64,000 nucleotides of DNA. Source: Neobacillus sp. PS3-34. Its GTDB lineage: Bacteria; Bacillota; Bacilli; Bacillales; Cytobacillaceae. The position numbers were made by a program, and so were the translations under genes. Below the pieces are notes generated by a model. That model searched no databases. It saw nothing but the letters and a program-made list of their open reading frames with translations, and had not been told where the DNA came from. Numbering within the stretch: the first letter of the stretch is position 1; each line of letters opens with the position of its first letter. This document shows, piece by piece, positions 18,178 to 26,735 of the stretch. The DNA is taken from positions 2,324,501 through 2,388,500 of the forward strand of contig NZ_CP133267.1 of the NCBI RefSeq assembly GCF_030915465.1, written 5' to 3'.

Positions 18178-20331
18178 TTGAAACGGGAAAACAAGTGGAT
18201 TATTATTTCTGGTTTTACAGGCCTCTTTATCGTCATCGTTTTATTTTATGTTTTTCTAACTACAGTGGATAAAAAGGAGCAAGTGGTGGGTACGCCGAAA
18301 GAAAGTGAAAACACCCCTGCGGAAACAAAAGCAGAGGATCCAATGGCACCGGCATTTACCGGCAAGCAATTGACAGCGCTTCCGAAGAGTAATTGGATTG
18401 CTAATGGCGGCAATACATTCAATCAGCGGTATTCAGTCTCGGACGAGGTTAACACATCCAATATCAAGGATCTAAAGGCAAAATGGGTAACTCATCTCGG
18501 TTCGGGATTTGAGTTCAAGTATTCAGGAGAAGCATCACCGGTTGTTTATAACGGTGTGATGTATGTAATTACGGGTGCAGACGAAGTTTCCGCCATTGAT
18601 GTTAAAAAGGGTGATACCTTATGGACTTATAAACCTAACATCGGGGAACTAAACACCGTTTGCTGTGGCTGGACTAGCCGTGGAGTAGCGATTGGCGACG
18701 GGTTAGTATATGTGGGCCTTTTAGATGCAAGGCTTGTGGCGCTGGATCAGAAAACAGGTAAAGAGGTTTGGTCGACGACGGTTGATGATTGGAAAAAGGG
18801 CTATACGATTACAAGTGCACCTCTTTACTATCACGGAAAGGTGTATACAGGTATTTCCGGAGGGGAATATGGAATTAGGGGAAGGGTCACCGCCTTTGAT
18901 GCTAAAAAAGGAAAGGAGCTCTGGCGCTTTTATACGATTCCTGGACCTGGAGAAAGCGGGCATGAAACATGGCCAAGTGATAATGATTCGTGGAAACGCG
19001 GAGGGGCACCGGTCTGGCAGACGCCAGCCGTCGACCCTAAATTAGGCCTGCTTTATTTCTCAACAGGCAATGCCTCGCCAGATTTGGATGGAAGTAATCG
19101 AAAAGGAAATAACTTATTCTCTTCTTCTATTGTGGCCGTTGATGCGGAGACTGGCAAGTATAAATGGCATTTCCAGGAAGTTCATCATGATCTTTGGGAC
19201 TTGGATGCACCCAATCCAGTCATTTTGTTTGATGTGAAAAAGAATGGAAAAACAAGAAAGGCTCTTGCACAAGCAGGTAAAACAGGATGGGTGTATATTC
19301 TCGATAGGACAAATGGCAAGCCGTTGGTAGGAATTGATGAAAAACCTGTACCGCAGGAACCGCGGCAAAACACTTCACCTACACAACCAATCCCTAAAGG
19401 TGATGCGTTTGTGCCGCAGGATGTAACAGAAGAGCAGATCAAAAAAGAAGTAAAAGGGTATAACGGCAGCTTCGGAAAGATTTTTACTCCATATTGGGAA
19501 AAAGCGCTTCTCGTAAAGCCATCCACATTTGGCGGGGCAAACTGGCCGCCATCTGCCTACAGTCCGGAAACGGGATATTTCTACGTGTTAGGCTCTGACC
19601 AGTATTCTACTTTTACCAGAAGCCAGGAAAAATATAAACCGGGAAGCACTTATTGGGGAAGCATCATCCAGCCAATACAGGATGCTCCGTTAAAAGGTAC
19701 AGTGACGGCAATTGATGTGAAAACAAACAAAATTGCATGGCAGAAAAAATGGAATGCCACTGCATACAGCGGTATATTAACCACCAAGGGTGGACTGGTC
19801 TTCGTTGGCCATAATGATGGAAGACTGATCGCTTATAATGCGAAAACTGGTAAGCAGGAATGGGAATTTAAAACGGATGCAGGAGTAAATGCGCCGCCAA
19901 TTGCTTATGAAGTCGATGGAAAGGAATACATTTCTGTCCTTGTCGCAGGAAATTCCCTTGCTGGGTCTAAGCATGCAGACTCGCTTTGGACTTTCTCCCT
20001 CGATGGAAAAATCAAATCAGGATCAGTAACAAACAATAAGGCTAAGAAAAACGAAAATAAGGATCAAGGTGGGGCGACTACTGCGGCTAATCCGGACGAA
20101 GGTGAAAAGGTCTTTAAGGGAAACTGTCTTGCCTGTCATGGCGAACAAGGAGCAGGAGGACATAATGGACCGAATCTCCAGCTTAGCAAGGTAGCCGATG
20201 ATCAACAAAAAGTGATAGAAAGGGTTAAAAAAGGCGGCACGGTTATGCCAGCATTTGGAGATGTTTTAACAGATAAACAGATACAGGATGTATCGGCATA
20301 TATCAGTAAAATTGTGGCGAAAAAACAATAA
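18178..20331 (+). CDS. PQQ-dependent dehydrogenase with C-terminal cytochrome c domain
   Basis: This is a 717-residue quinoprotein. One N-terminal membrane anchor (about 9-28) is followed by an eight-bladed propeller with repeated tryptophan-docking motifs (G-x-x-x-W). A vicinal C-C (T-V-C-C-G-W, about 161) typical of quinoprotein alcohol dehydrogenases is present. The C-terminus (about 638-717) is a class I cytochrome c with C-L-A-C-H haem binding and a likely axial Met in V-M-P-A-F-G. It oxidises an alcohol or sugar outside the membrane and passes electrons to haem. TTG 18178 is the start. PQQ enzymes are uncommon in Bacillaceae and no PQQ synthesis genes are in this window. The substrate is unknown. 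Confidence 0.9.
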   Translation: MKRENKWIIISGFTGLFIVIVLFYVFLTTVDKKEQVVGTPKESENTPAETKAEDPMAPAFTGKQLTALPKSNWIANGGNTFNQRYSVSDEVNTSNIKDLKAKWVTHLGSGFEFKYSGEASPVVYNGVMYVITGADEVSAIDVKKGDTLWTYKPNIGELNTVCCGWTSRGVAIGDGLVYVGLLDARLVALDQKTGKEVWSTTVDDWKKGYTITSAPLYYHGKVYTGISGGEYGIRGRVTAFDAKKGKELWRFYTIPGPGESGHETWPSDNDSWKRGGAPVWQTPAVDPKLGLLYFSTGNASPDLDGSNRKGNNLFSSSIVAVDAETGKYKWHFQEVHHDLWDLDAPNPVILFDVKKNGKTRKALAQAGKTGWVYILDRTNGKPLVGIDEKPVPQEPRQNTSPTQPIPKGDAFVPQDVTEEQIKKEVKGYNGSFGKIFTPYWEKALLVKPSTFGGANWPPSAYSPETGYFYVLGSDQYSTFTRSQEKYKPGSTYWGSIIQPIQDAPLKGTVTAIDVKTNKIAWQKKWNATAYSGILTTKGGLVFVGHNDGRLIAYNAKTGKQEWEFKTDAGVNAPPIAYEVDGKEYISVLVAGNSLAGSKHADSLWTFSLDGKIKSGSVTNNKAKKNENKDQGGATTAANPDEGEKVFKGNCLACHGEQGAGGHNGPNLQLSKVADDQQKVIERVKKGGTVMPAFGDVLTDKQIQDVSAYISKIVAKKQ

Positions 20332-20340
20332 CAGGTTGTC

Positions 20341-20388
20341 GACAAAAGGGGTTTGGAATGTTCTCATTCCAAACCCCTTTTGTCGATT
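20341..20388 (+). terminator. Terminator of the PQQ dehydrogenase gene
   Basis: A perfect 20-bp stem (20341-20360 with 20365-20384) around a TTCT loop is followed by T's. It is unusually long and perfect. Confidence 0.93.
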
Positions 20389-20433
20389 TTATTAGGCTTT
20401 CACTAAGGTTAGACCACCCCTTAGGGGCAGTCT

Positions 20434-20953
20434 CTAGGCCATTACTGAACCTCTCCATGTCCAGTTGGCCATCTTTTTAAGATTCAAGTCAGCGAGAAAG
20501 TAAGCATCGCTTGCATGGCCAATTTTTTAAGACACCTCAGGGTTGTCCAACGCATGCCATGCTTTTCCTTTGCATCTGAGAATACGCGCTCAATCATTTT
20601 CTTGCGCTTCGCATAGATCTCTTTTACCTCTTGTTTATGCCTCAGGTGGTCAACTTCCTCCACATACTCTTGCCAGATATACCGTGTCACTACCTTTTGA
20701 TGATCCTTGCTTTCTGTACATTTGGCTAAAAACGGGCAAGTGGAGAAAATATGCTTTGGGGATTTATATTCCCGATATCCCTCTTTATTGGTGTCGAATA
20801 CTTCAAGACCTTGACTAAGTCATAAATGAAAGAGAAATCAAGGGCCGATTCCATCTTACGGACCAAATGGCCCTGAAGAACAAGTTGGTCTAAAGTAACC
20901 ATTTTAAGTTGAGCTCTTTGGATTGGGTTGTTTTTCGAAAGCATCTTCATCAC
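20434..20953 (-). pseudogene. IS1182-family transposase remnant
   Basis: The first 48 codons (M-M-K-M-L-S-K-N-N-P-I-Q-R through D-L-V-K) match the N-terminus of IS1182-type transposases. They are joined directly, out of frame, to the C-terminal part (F-D-T-N-K-E-G-Y-R-E-Y-K-S-P-K; T-R-Y-I-W-Q-E-Y-V-E-E-V-D-H-L; E-R-V-F-S-D-A-K-E-K-H-G-M-R-W-T). About 300 internal codons, including most of the catalytic core, are deleted, and two extra bases near 20497 shift the end. The element cannot transpose by itself. Its borders are probably near 20390 and 21010; clear terminal repeats were not found. Confidence 0.85.
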
Positions 20954-21019
20954 CTCTAGCGTTATATGTATCTATTTTAAGATAGGCTTGGTTCTACTAC
21001 TCCACTAACTTTCTAAACC

Positions 21020-21151
21020 CTGTTGATTGGAGTGGATGGCGCGAGACTCCTGCGGGAGCAGCAGGACAGGTGAGACCCCACAGGCGCAGTGCGCCGAGGA
21101 GGCTCACCGCCCGCCCCGCGGAAAGCGAGTGCCTGGAACGGAGATCAACAG
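21020..21151 (+). repeat. MITE-like intergenic repeat, copy 1
   Basis: This is a 132-base GC-rich element with terminal inverted repeats CTGTTGAT (21020-21027) and ATCAACAG (21144-21151), containing GCGAGACTCCTGCGGGAGCAGC. A second copy in reverse orientation is at 57033-57163. The internal dyads GCGGGAGCAGC and GCAGTGCGCCGAGG give strong secondary structure. This repeat type is common between genes in bacilli. Confidence 0.8.
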
Positions 21152-21236
21152 ACCCATTCTAAGACAGACTAAAATTTTATTTTACAGTAAGAAATTTAAA
21201 ACAAATTTAAAATTTATTAACCTTACCAATTACCAC

Positions 21237-21409
21237 GTAAACAAAAATGTTTACAAGTTTACTATAAGTAAACAAAAGTATACAAATTCGTTTACGTGTA
21301 TACAAACACGTTTACATCCCACAAAAACAACATGTACACAAGTTTGTAAGTGTCGTATACGAAATTGTGTACAAAAAACCATTAGTTTACAGGTTGTTTA
21401 CAGGTTTAC
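21237..21409 (+). repeat. parC-like iteron array (GTnnAC units)
   Basis: Fourteen hexamers of the form GTnnAC (mainly GTTTAC, GTAAAC, GTATAC) occur at 21237, 249, 257, 268, 278, 290, 298, 310, 334, 355, 367, 385, 396 and 404. Most steps are 8 to 12 bases or about twice that. The array sits 130 bases upstream of a parM-like gene, where type II plasmid systems keep their ParR-binding centromere. It is non-coding in all useful frames. Confidence 0.7.
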
Positions 21410-21535
21410 AGATTTATTTCTTTTGTGCCGGTTTCATTGAAGAATCTAGTAATCATCTATAACCTTAATAGAAGAACATAATTAATACATATCAGCTTAT
21501 AACTATAAAACTAGAAAGAAAAGGAATGGTGTAAT

Positions 21536-22708
21536 ATGACTAAATCAAGAATTGCTGCTGTTGATGTTGGAAATGATTCAATAAAAGCTATTTTCGGGGA
21601 AATAGAGAATGAATTGAATATCCCTAATATTGTTGCAAGGGAAACGGAAAATCGGCCTGTTATTGGTATAGAAGAATTAGATAATAAAAACCCGTTGGAT
21701 GGAATTCATATTAAGGTGCATTCTCCAGCACTGAAAGAAAATAATGTTATTTACCGTATTGGCAATTTAGCCACAAAAAGCGATAATGCCTCAGAATTAG
21801 ATCCGGGAAGCAGCAAGTCAGAAGAAGATCAAACATTAATCATGCTGTTTGCAACCCTTGCACTAGATGCAGTGAAGGAAGATAATACAAAGGTTTTTCC
21901 AAGGACAAAAAATGTAATTGATGCAAATTATACGCTAGGAACCGGACTTCCCCTTCGTGAAGTGAAGGAAGGAAAGGATGCAGGATATCGATCTAAATTA
22001 ATGGGTTCTGTTCATCAAGTCGAATTTCTGGTAACACCAAAATACCAGGGAATAAAGGTAAATATTAAATTTGATGAGGTTAAAGTCTATCCTGAAGGCT
22101 TTGCGGCTTACATTAATCTAGTAATGGATAATAACTTAAAAATAATTAATAAGGATTTAATTGATAAGAGGATACTAATCCAGGATATTGGTGGCTTATC
22201 GACAGATGTCGCGGTTATTAAAAATCGAAATGTCGATGATGATAAGGCGCAAGGATTTAATCTGGGCGTATCGGAATCACTAGAGGCAATTAGGGAAGAA
22301 ATAAGGACCAAACATGGAGTGGAATTAGACAGCCGACGTGACGTTGTTGAAATTATAACGAGAAAAAATGATCGCAATCATATTATGGTTAAAGGAAGCC
22401 GGACGAGCGTCCATGATATTACAGATCGCATTCTGCTGGAACTAGCTAAAAAGCAATATCGTTTGCTCCGCAATGTATGGCAGAAGAATTCTCAAACAGA
22501 AATTTGCTACTTCGTTGGCGGTGGTGCAACGGTATTAAAGGAATATATCAAAGCATTGAATAATAAGCTGGATGGTTATAATATTGAGTTTTTTGAAGAC
22601 GAGAAAGAGAGCATCTGGATGATGGCCAATGCTTATTATAAGTTAATCATTGATTTTGTGAAAAAATCAGAAAAGCAAAATGCGGTTCCTGAGCCCGTTA
22701 AAAGCTAA
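21536..22708 (+). CDS. parM: ParM/StbA-family actin-like ATPase
   Basis: This is a 390-residue actin-fold protein. Phosphate-1 motif A-A-V-D-V-G-N-D-S-I-K (about 7-17), phosphate-2 motif I-Q-D-I-G-G-L-S-T-D-V-A (about 216-227) and adenosine motif Y-F-V-G-G-G-A-T-V-L-K (about 323) are all present. Plasmid ParM relatives polymerise with ATP and push ParR-parC complexes apart. An iteron array lies upstream and a small acidic-tailed gene lies 14 bases downstream, which completes the parC-parM-parR arrangement. The frame is intact. It is closer to the plasmid ParM/Alp group than to MreB because it lacks MreB length and neighbours. Confidence 0.88.
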   Translation: MTKSRIAAVDVGNDSIKAIFGEIENELNIPNIVARETENRPVIGIEELDNKNPLDGIHIKVHSPALKENNVIYRIGNLATKSDNASELDPGSSKSEEDQTLIMLFATLALDAVKEDNTKVFPRTKNVIDANYTLGTGLPLREVKEGKDAGYRSKLMGSVHQVEFLVTPKYQGIKVNIKFDEVKVYPEGFAAYINLVMDNNLKIINKDLIDKRILIQDIGGLSTDVAVIKNRNVDDDKAQGFNLGVSESLEAIREEIRTKHGVELDSRRDVVEIITRKNDRNHIMVKGSRTSVHDITDRILLELAKKQYRLLRNVWQKNSQTEICYFVGGGATVLKEYIKALNNKLDGYNIEFFEDEKESIWMMANAYYKLIIDFVKKSEKQNAVPEPVKS

Positions 22709-22722
22709 AAAAAGGTGATAGT

Positions 22723-23327
22723 ATGAAAAAAAGCACCCCAAGTGAGGTTAAGAGGGCCAAGCGATATCCTTTCGTGTTCCTTCCGATACCCCTGACCATA
22801 TATTAAGGCATTTGCAAAACTTAAAAGAAACAGAGAGAAGGAATTTTTCAAGTAAGATTGCTGAGTTTGTGGTACAAGGGGTTGGTAATTCTTATGCAAG
22901 GGAAAGGGAATCGATTACAATTCCCCTTCCCCATAAATTAAGTAAATCACAGCGGGACTGGGTAAAGCATGAACATTCTGAGGCCTTGTTGGGAAGTATT
23001 ATTTATCAACTATTAACTGACCCAATTAGGGCAACTGCATTGCTGGCCTCTTTAAACAGTAAATCATTAGAAATAAACGAGGCATTGTACTTGCAGGAAG
23101 ACATGGCAATCAAAGGTGATTCGCTTACTTCTATCAATGAGGATAATCTATCCGTTTCAAATGAAAAAGCGGATTCTGATGACTTAGACATGATGGATGA
23201 TGACCTAAGTACATTCGATTGGAAAGAAGCTCAAAATCAGAAGCAAGTAGAAGAGGAAGAAAATGACGAAACTGAAAACGATTTAGAGGGCCTTCTAGGA
23301 GATTTTCTTGCTAAAATGAATAAGTAG
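22723..23327 (+). CDS. parR: ParR-like DNA-binding adaptor, one apparent frameshift
   Basis: The corrected product is 201 residues. The N-terminus M-K-K-S-T-P-S-E-V-K-R runs into a break at GAGGGCC (22751); restoring GAGGGGCC gives G-Q-A-I-S-F-R-V-P-S-D-T-P-D-H-I-L, a ribbon-helix-helix-like start. About residues 30-90 are helical and basic, and the tail (about 125-201) is strongly acidic and Q/E-rich, suited to contact with ParM. AAAAGGTGAT precedes ATG 22723. Assigned mainly from its position and domain layout. Without correction only the fragment from 22812 would be seen. Confidence 0.72.
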
Positions 23328-23370
23328 GAAATAATAAAAGAATGGCCATTATTATCAAATGTTAGATTCT

Positions 23371-23418
23371 AGTCCCGCTGTGATTGAAACGTACTTTTCA
23401 ATCGCAGCGGGACTTTAA
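23371..23418 (+). terminator. Terminator of the parMR operon
   Basis: AGTCCCGCTG-TGATTGAAA pairs with TTCAATCG-CAGCGGGACT (one mismatch) and is followed by TTTAAAG. Confidence 0.75.
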
Positions 23419-23552
23419 AGTTCTTCAAGTTAAATTCCCCTTGCACTATCTCGTTAAAAAGAAAACTACTCCATGGTAAGTAGGAAAATCTATATATAAG
23501 AAAATAAAGAGTATAATATAAAGGAAATAATAGACAACAGGAGTAGAGACCA

Positions 23553-24838
23553 TTGGAAAAACAAAATAGCAGTTATAGATGGGTTGTTTTTGCCACAGTA
23601 TTGTTTGCTTATTTATTAATTGTGAGCCAAAGAACAGCACCGGGATTAATTTCGGATCAATTGATGAAAGACTTTAATGTTACAGCGTCTACTATTGGAT
23701 TACTGACGAGTATTCAATTTTTGGCGTATGCGGGTTTGCAAGTTCCGATTGGGATCTTGTCAGATCGTTTTGCACCAATCGTTTTCTTATTATCGGGACA
23801 TTGCTTAATGGTATAGGCACATTAATTTATAGTCTTGCACCGAATGAAATGGTCCTTCTTCTTGCCAGGTTACTCGTAGGGATAGGGGATGCGACAATTT
23901 GGGTCAATTTAGTTTTAATATTAAGCCAATGGTTTAAAGTGAAAGAATTTGTTGGATTGCTTGGCATGGCAGGAATGACGGGGAGTTTGGGTTTCCTGAT
24001 GGCGACTGTTCCTTTTTCAGCATGGATTTCCTTATCGGGCTGGCGAGCGCCTTTTTTTACAGTGGGAATAATCTTATGCCTTTGCGGATTTCTTCTTTAT
24101 TTTGTACTCGTAAAGAAACCAAAGGAAATGGAAAAGAACAGTTCTTTGACACAAAAATCTTCAGTTAAAACGGAGAAAAAACGTGAAAAAACGCTGGTTT
24201 TGTTATATCGCATTTTTTCCAATCGCCAGGCATGGGCTACCTTCTTATGCCACTTTGGAGTTGTTGGCACGTATGTAGGGTTTATTGGTTCGTGGGCCGT
24301 CCCATATGGGATGCATGTCTATGGAATGACACGGTCAGGGGCAAGCCAGCTCATTATGATCGGTCTATTTGGGGCAATCATTGGGGCTCCGCTGACAAGC
24401 TGGATTTCAAGCCGTTTGGAATCAATAAAAAGGCCCTATATTGTCGTCCACATCATCGTTTTTATAAGCTGGGCTGCTTTTCTTTTATTTAACGGGAAGC
24501 CGCCTTACTTCATGCTTATTATTCTTTTCTCCATCATTGGGTACGGAAACGGAGCAAGTGCGTTAACTTTTGCCGTCGTGCGCAAATCTTTTGAAATGAA
24601 AGAGGTCGGTTTTGTCTCAGGCTTTGCCAATACTGGAGGGTTTTTGAGTGCAGTGCTGTTACCAGGTATTTTTGGAAAAGTATTAGACCATTTCCACTCT
24701 TCCGCAACTAGTGTTGGGTACCATTACGGTTTTATTATCCCGGCCATATTCTCAATAGTTGGCTTGATTGGTGGAATTCTTATTAAGGAATCAGCGTCCG
24801 AAAGAAACGAAGGCAAGAGAACTAATGGCGACGCTTAA
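23553..24838 (+). CDS. MFS permease (OPA/anion-symporter-like), one apparent frameshift
   Basis: The corrected product is 428 residues with about 12 membrane segments. The N-terminus R-W-V-V-F-A-T-V-L-F-A-Y-L and the loop motif G-I-L-S-D-R-F-G (broken) are MFS hallmarks. TTG 23553 follows AGGAG. The break near 23774 lies in the conserved loop after S-D-R-F; TTTTGCACC should have one more base (G-T-N-R-F or G-P-N-R-F). The substrate cannot be told; the fold resembles organic-anion or hexuronate-type permeases. A terminator follows and the gene stands alone. Confidence 0.8.
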
Positions 24839-24845
24839 TAAAAAA

Positions 24846-24876
24846 ATCATCGCGGTTTAATCCGCGATGATTTTAA
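24846..24876 (+). terminator. Terminator of the MFS permease gene
   Basis: ATCATCGCGG (24846-24855) pairs with CCGCGATGAT (24862-24871), followed by TTTTAA. Confidence 0.85.
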
Positions 24877-24943
24877 TGAAATTCAACTCTAAAATATCAT
24901 TTCCCCTAGTGGCAATACCATCTTCTCCAAATTTCATCTGAGC

Positions 24944-25117
24944 TTAGGCAGCCTTCATCATTTCCAAAACTGCCTTTACTATCCTTACATTGATCATCAT
25001 CACGACCATAATGGCCGCCATTATTGTTTTGGGGTCACCCATTCCAAAAACAATCCCGCGTACATAGCAGAAAATAGGGAATGGAATAAAAAATGCATTA
25101 AGTACTAAAACAACCAC
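24944..25117 (-). CDS. Small hydrophobic protein, possible remnant
   Basis: A 57-residue reading frame from GTG 25117 encodes two hydrophobic segments around I-P-F-P-I-F-C-Y-V-R-G-I and I-M-V-V-M-M-I-N-V-R-I-V. No good ribosome site precedes the start and the frame stays open upstream to about 25140, so it could be the tail of a larger lost gene. I do not recognise it. Confidence 0.3.
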   Translation of the reverse strand: MVVLVLNAFFIPFPIFCYVRGIVFGMGDPKTIMAAIMVVMMINVRIVKAVLEMMKAA

Positions 25118-25165
25118 TTGATGGCAAACATAATCAAAAGTAGATCTCTTGATAAGGAGTGCAAT

Positions 25166-25592
25166 ATGAAGGTTTTATCAATGATCCAACCATGGGCAAG
25201 CCTTTTTGTATTTGGGGAGTCGGGGGACGAAACAAGGTCCTGGAAAACAAATTACCGGGGACCAATGGCCAGTCCATACAAGTAAAAAAATAAATAATGA
25301 GGCATGCAGCCACAAGGCCATTCAGGCTCTTTTAGCCAGGCATGGATGTACACCAGACAGCCTTCCAACAGGGAAAATAATTGCCACTTGCACTTTGGTC
25401 AATTGTATTCAGGTTTTAGAAAATGATGGTACCTGCGCTATTCTTGAAAATGGGCGTGTTATATCGGGCAACCAGTATATACTTGGTGATTATGATGTCG
25501 GTAACTTTGCATGGGAGGTGGAGGATATGAGCATGCTGGAAGCTTACATTCATGCAAAAGGAAGGCTTGGATTATGGGACTATCCTATATAA
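25166..25592 (+). CDS. ASCH-domain protein, one apparent frameshift
   Basis: The protein starts M-K-V-L-S-M-I-Q-P-W-A-S-L-F (ATG 25166, after AAGGAG) and has E-T-R-S-W-K-T-N-Y-R-G-P, then H-T-S-K-K. These are the conserved elements of the ASCH fold, a PUA-like RNA/nucleotide-binding domain. It ends with W-E-V-E-D-M and G-L-W-D-Y at about 141 residues. The break near 25267 is a gain: ATGGCCAGTCC should be one base shorter (R-G-P-M-A-V-H-T-S-K-K). Function in bacilli is unknown; RNA binding is inferred from the fold. Confidence 0.8.
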
Positions 25593-25657
25593 AATTTCTG
25601 AAACACTTTTCAATATATGGCAAAGAAATGAAAAATCGGAAAATGAAAAGGCGCATC

Positions 25658-25967
25658 AATAGGTATTCAATATCTCCCCATTCCACTTCATTAAAGAAGC
25701 TGTTTAACATTTTGCCTAACATCGGCCCGCGCCAAATGATCGGAGCATTATCTTCTACGCATAGCGGCGGCTGTAGCCCTTCATTCCATCCGGTGCCAAA
25801 TCCATATCCGATTCCCTTGTCATAATAACCAACGCTCCCTGCTGCTGCAGGAAATCCCTTACTTTAAGGGAAACATTCAAGGCAATATCTTTTTCAAGCG
25901 CACTTTTATCTCCTGCACCTCCATCGGGACCACCGTGGCCGGGATCCAAAAGAATAATTTTGCCCGA
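25658..25967 (-). pseudogene. cwlD-mrp (salA) fusion scrap
   Basis: Reading down the minus strand, 25967-25762 encodes the N-terminal third of the spore-cortex amidase CwlD (S-G-K-I-I-L-L-D-P-G-H-G-G-P-D-G-G; M-T-R-E-S-D). From 25758 to about 25658, in another frame, it encodes an internal piece of the Mrp/SalA P-loop protein (W-R-G-P-M-L-G-K-M-L; E-V-E-W-G-D-I-E-Y-L-L). cwlD and mrp are neighbours in Bacillus genomes, so this is a short internally deleted copy of that locus. Neither piece can be functional. The next 130 bases upstream (to about 26100) I cannot identify. Confidence 0.75.
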
Positions 25968-26107
25968 TCTAAGAAAGAGAATTAGACTTTTTGAAATAGC
26001 TGTCGAAAAGGCAATCATACAAAAACAAGAAAAGGGAATGCCCGTATGGTTGACGAGATTTAATATGAACAAATTATTGGACTCTGGGACTGTCAGAAAG
26101 GGTTAAA

Positions 26108-26149
26108 GAAAAGGACAAACGGTTATTTAGAACCGCTTGTCCTTTTTTA
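26108..26149. terminator. Bidirectional terminator
   Basis: The stem AAAAGGACAA-CGGTT/AACCG-TTGTCCTTTT (one bulge) has T-runs on both sides and lies at the end of the minus-strand small secreted protein gene. Confidence 0.8.
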
Positions 26150-26468
26150 TTAAAAATCTAAATCATCGAGATCAGCTGCTTTATCTTTCTTTGGTTTATT
26201 TTCAGTTTCTTCGAAGTCTAAATCATCCAATGCCAAGTATTAAAATTCCCATTATGGTCGTCCTCGTTCTGTCTGCTGTCGCTTTGGTTATTGCTTGTTG
26301 CCTTATTATCATTCTTGAGGGGTGAAAAAGGCCAGAAATAATTTGTAAAAAATCATTACTCGGTATTGATTGAGTAGTAGAAATAGAGGCATAGGCTGAT
26401 GTAGGGATAATAAAAGTACTCATTAACAATATTACAAAAATTAACACTTTTGTTTCTTTCAAATTCAC
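26150..26468 (-). CDS. Small secreted acidic-tail protein, two apparent frameshifts
   Basis: The corrected product is 106 residues: a signal peptide ending near A-Y-A, a polar N/Q/D-rich middle (N-D-N-K-A-T-S-N-N-Q-S-D), and a C-terminus with the pair L-D-D-L-D-F-E-E and L-D-D-L-D-F. GTG 26468 follows GGAGGTG. Breaks near 26332 (TGGCC for TGGGCC on the coding strand) and near 26238 (TGGCA for TGGGCA) both restore one G before C. Without correction the signal peptide would appear fused to an unrelated basic tail. No family recognised. The duplicated LDDLDF tail is notable. Confidence 0.65.
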
Positions 26469-26735
26469 ACCACACCTCCTTCGGTCAAAAATAAAAATAG
26501 GTTCTTTATTAAAGATTATTTTAGTTCTTTATTAAGAATTTTATAGTATTTTAACTAATTTGTAAATGAGTTTTAATTTTTTTATCATACTCATGCCGCT
26601 AAATGCCTATATAGAAACTGATAAAAAAATTACAAAAGGCTTACATATTTAATTATGCGGAAATTGGGTATAACACTAGGAGAAATGTACTTTTGATTTA
26701 GCTAATTAGCCAATATTTCTTAGGGGAGGAAAATC

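Noticed and set aside
21027..21440. 137-residue plus-strand protein across the MITE and iteron array
   Set aside because: It runs through a structured repeat and the GTnnAC iterons, has no ribosome site and shows repeat-driven composition.
21536..22708. MreB cell-shape protein
   Set aside because: Neighbour iterons and ParR-like gene plus ParM/StbA motifs favour a segregation actin; no mreC/mreD.
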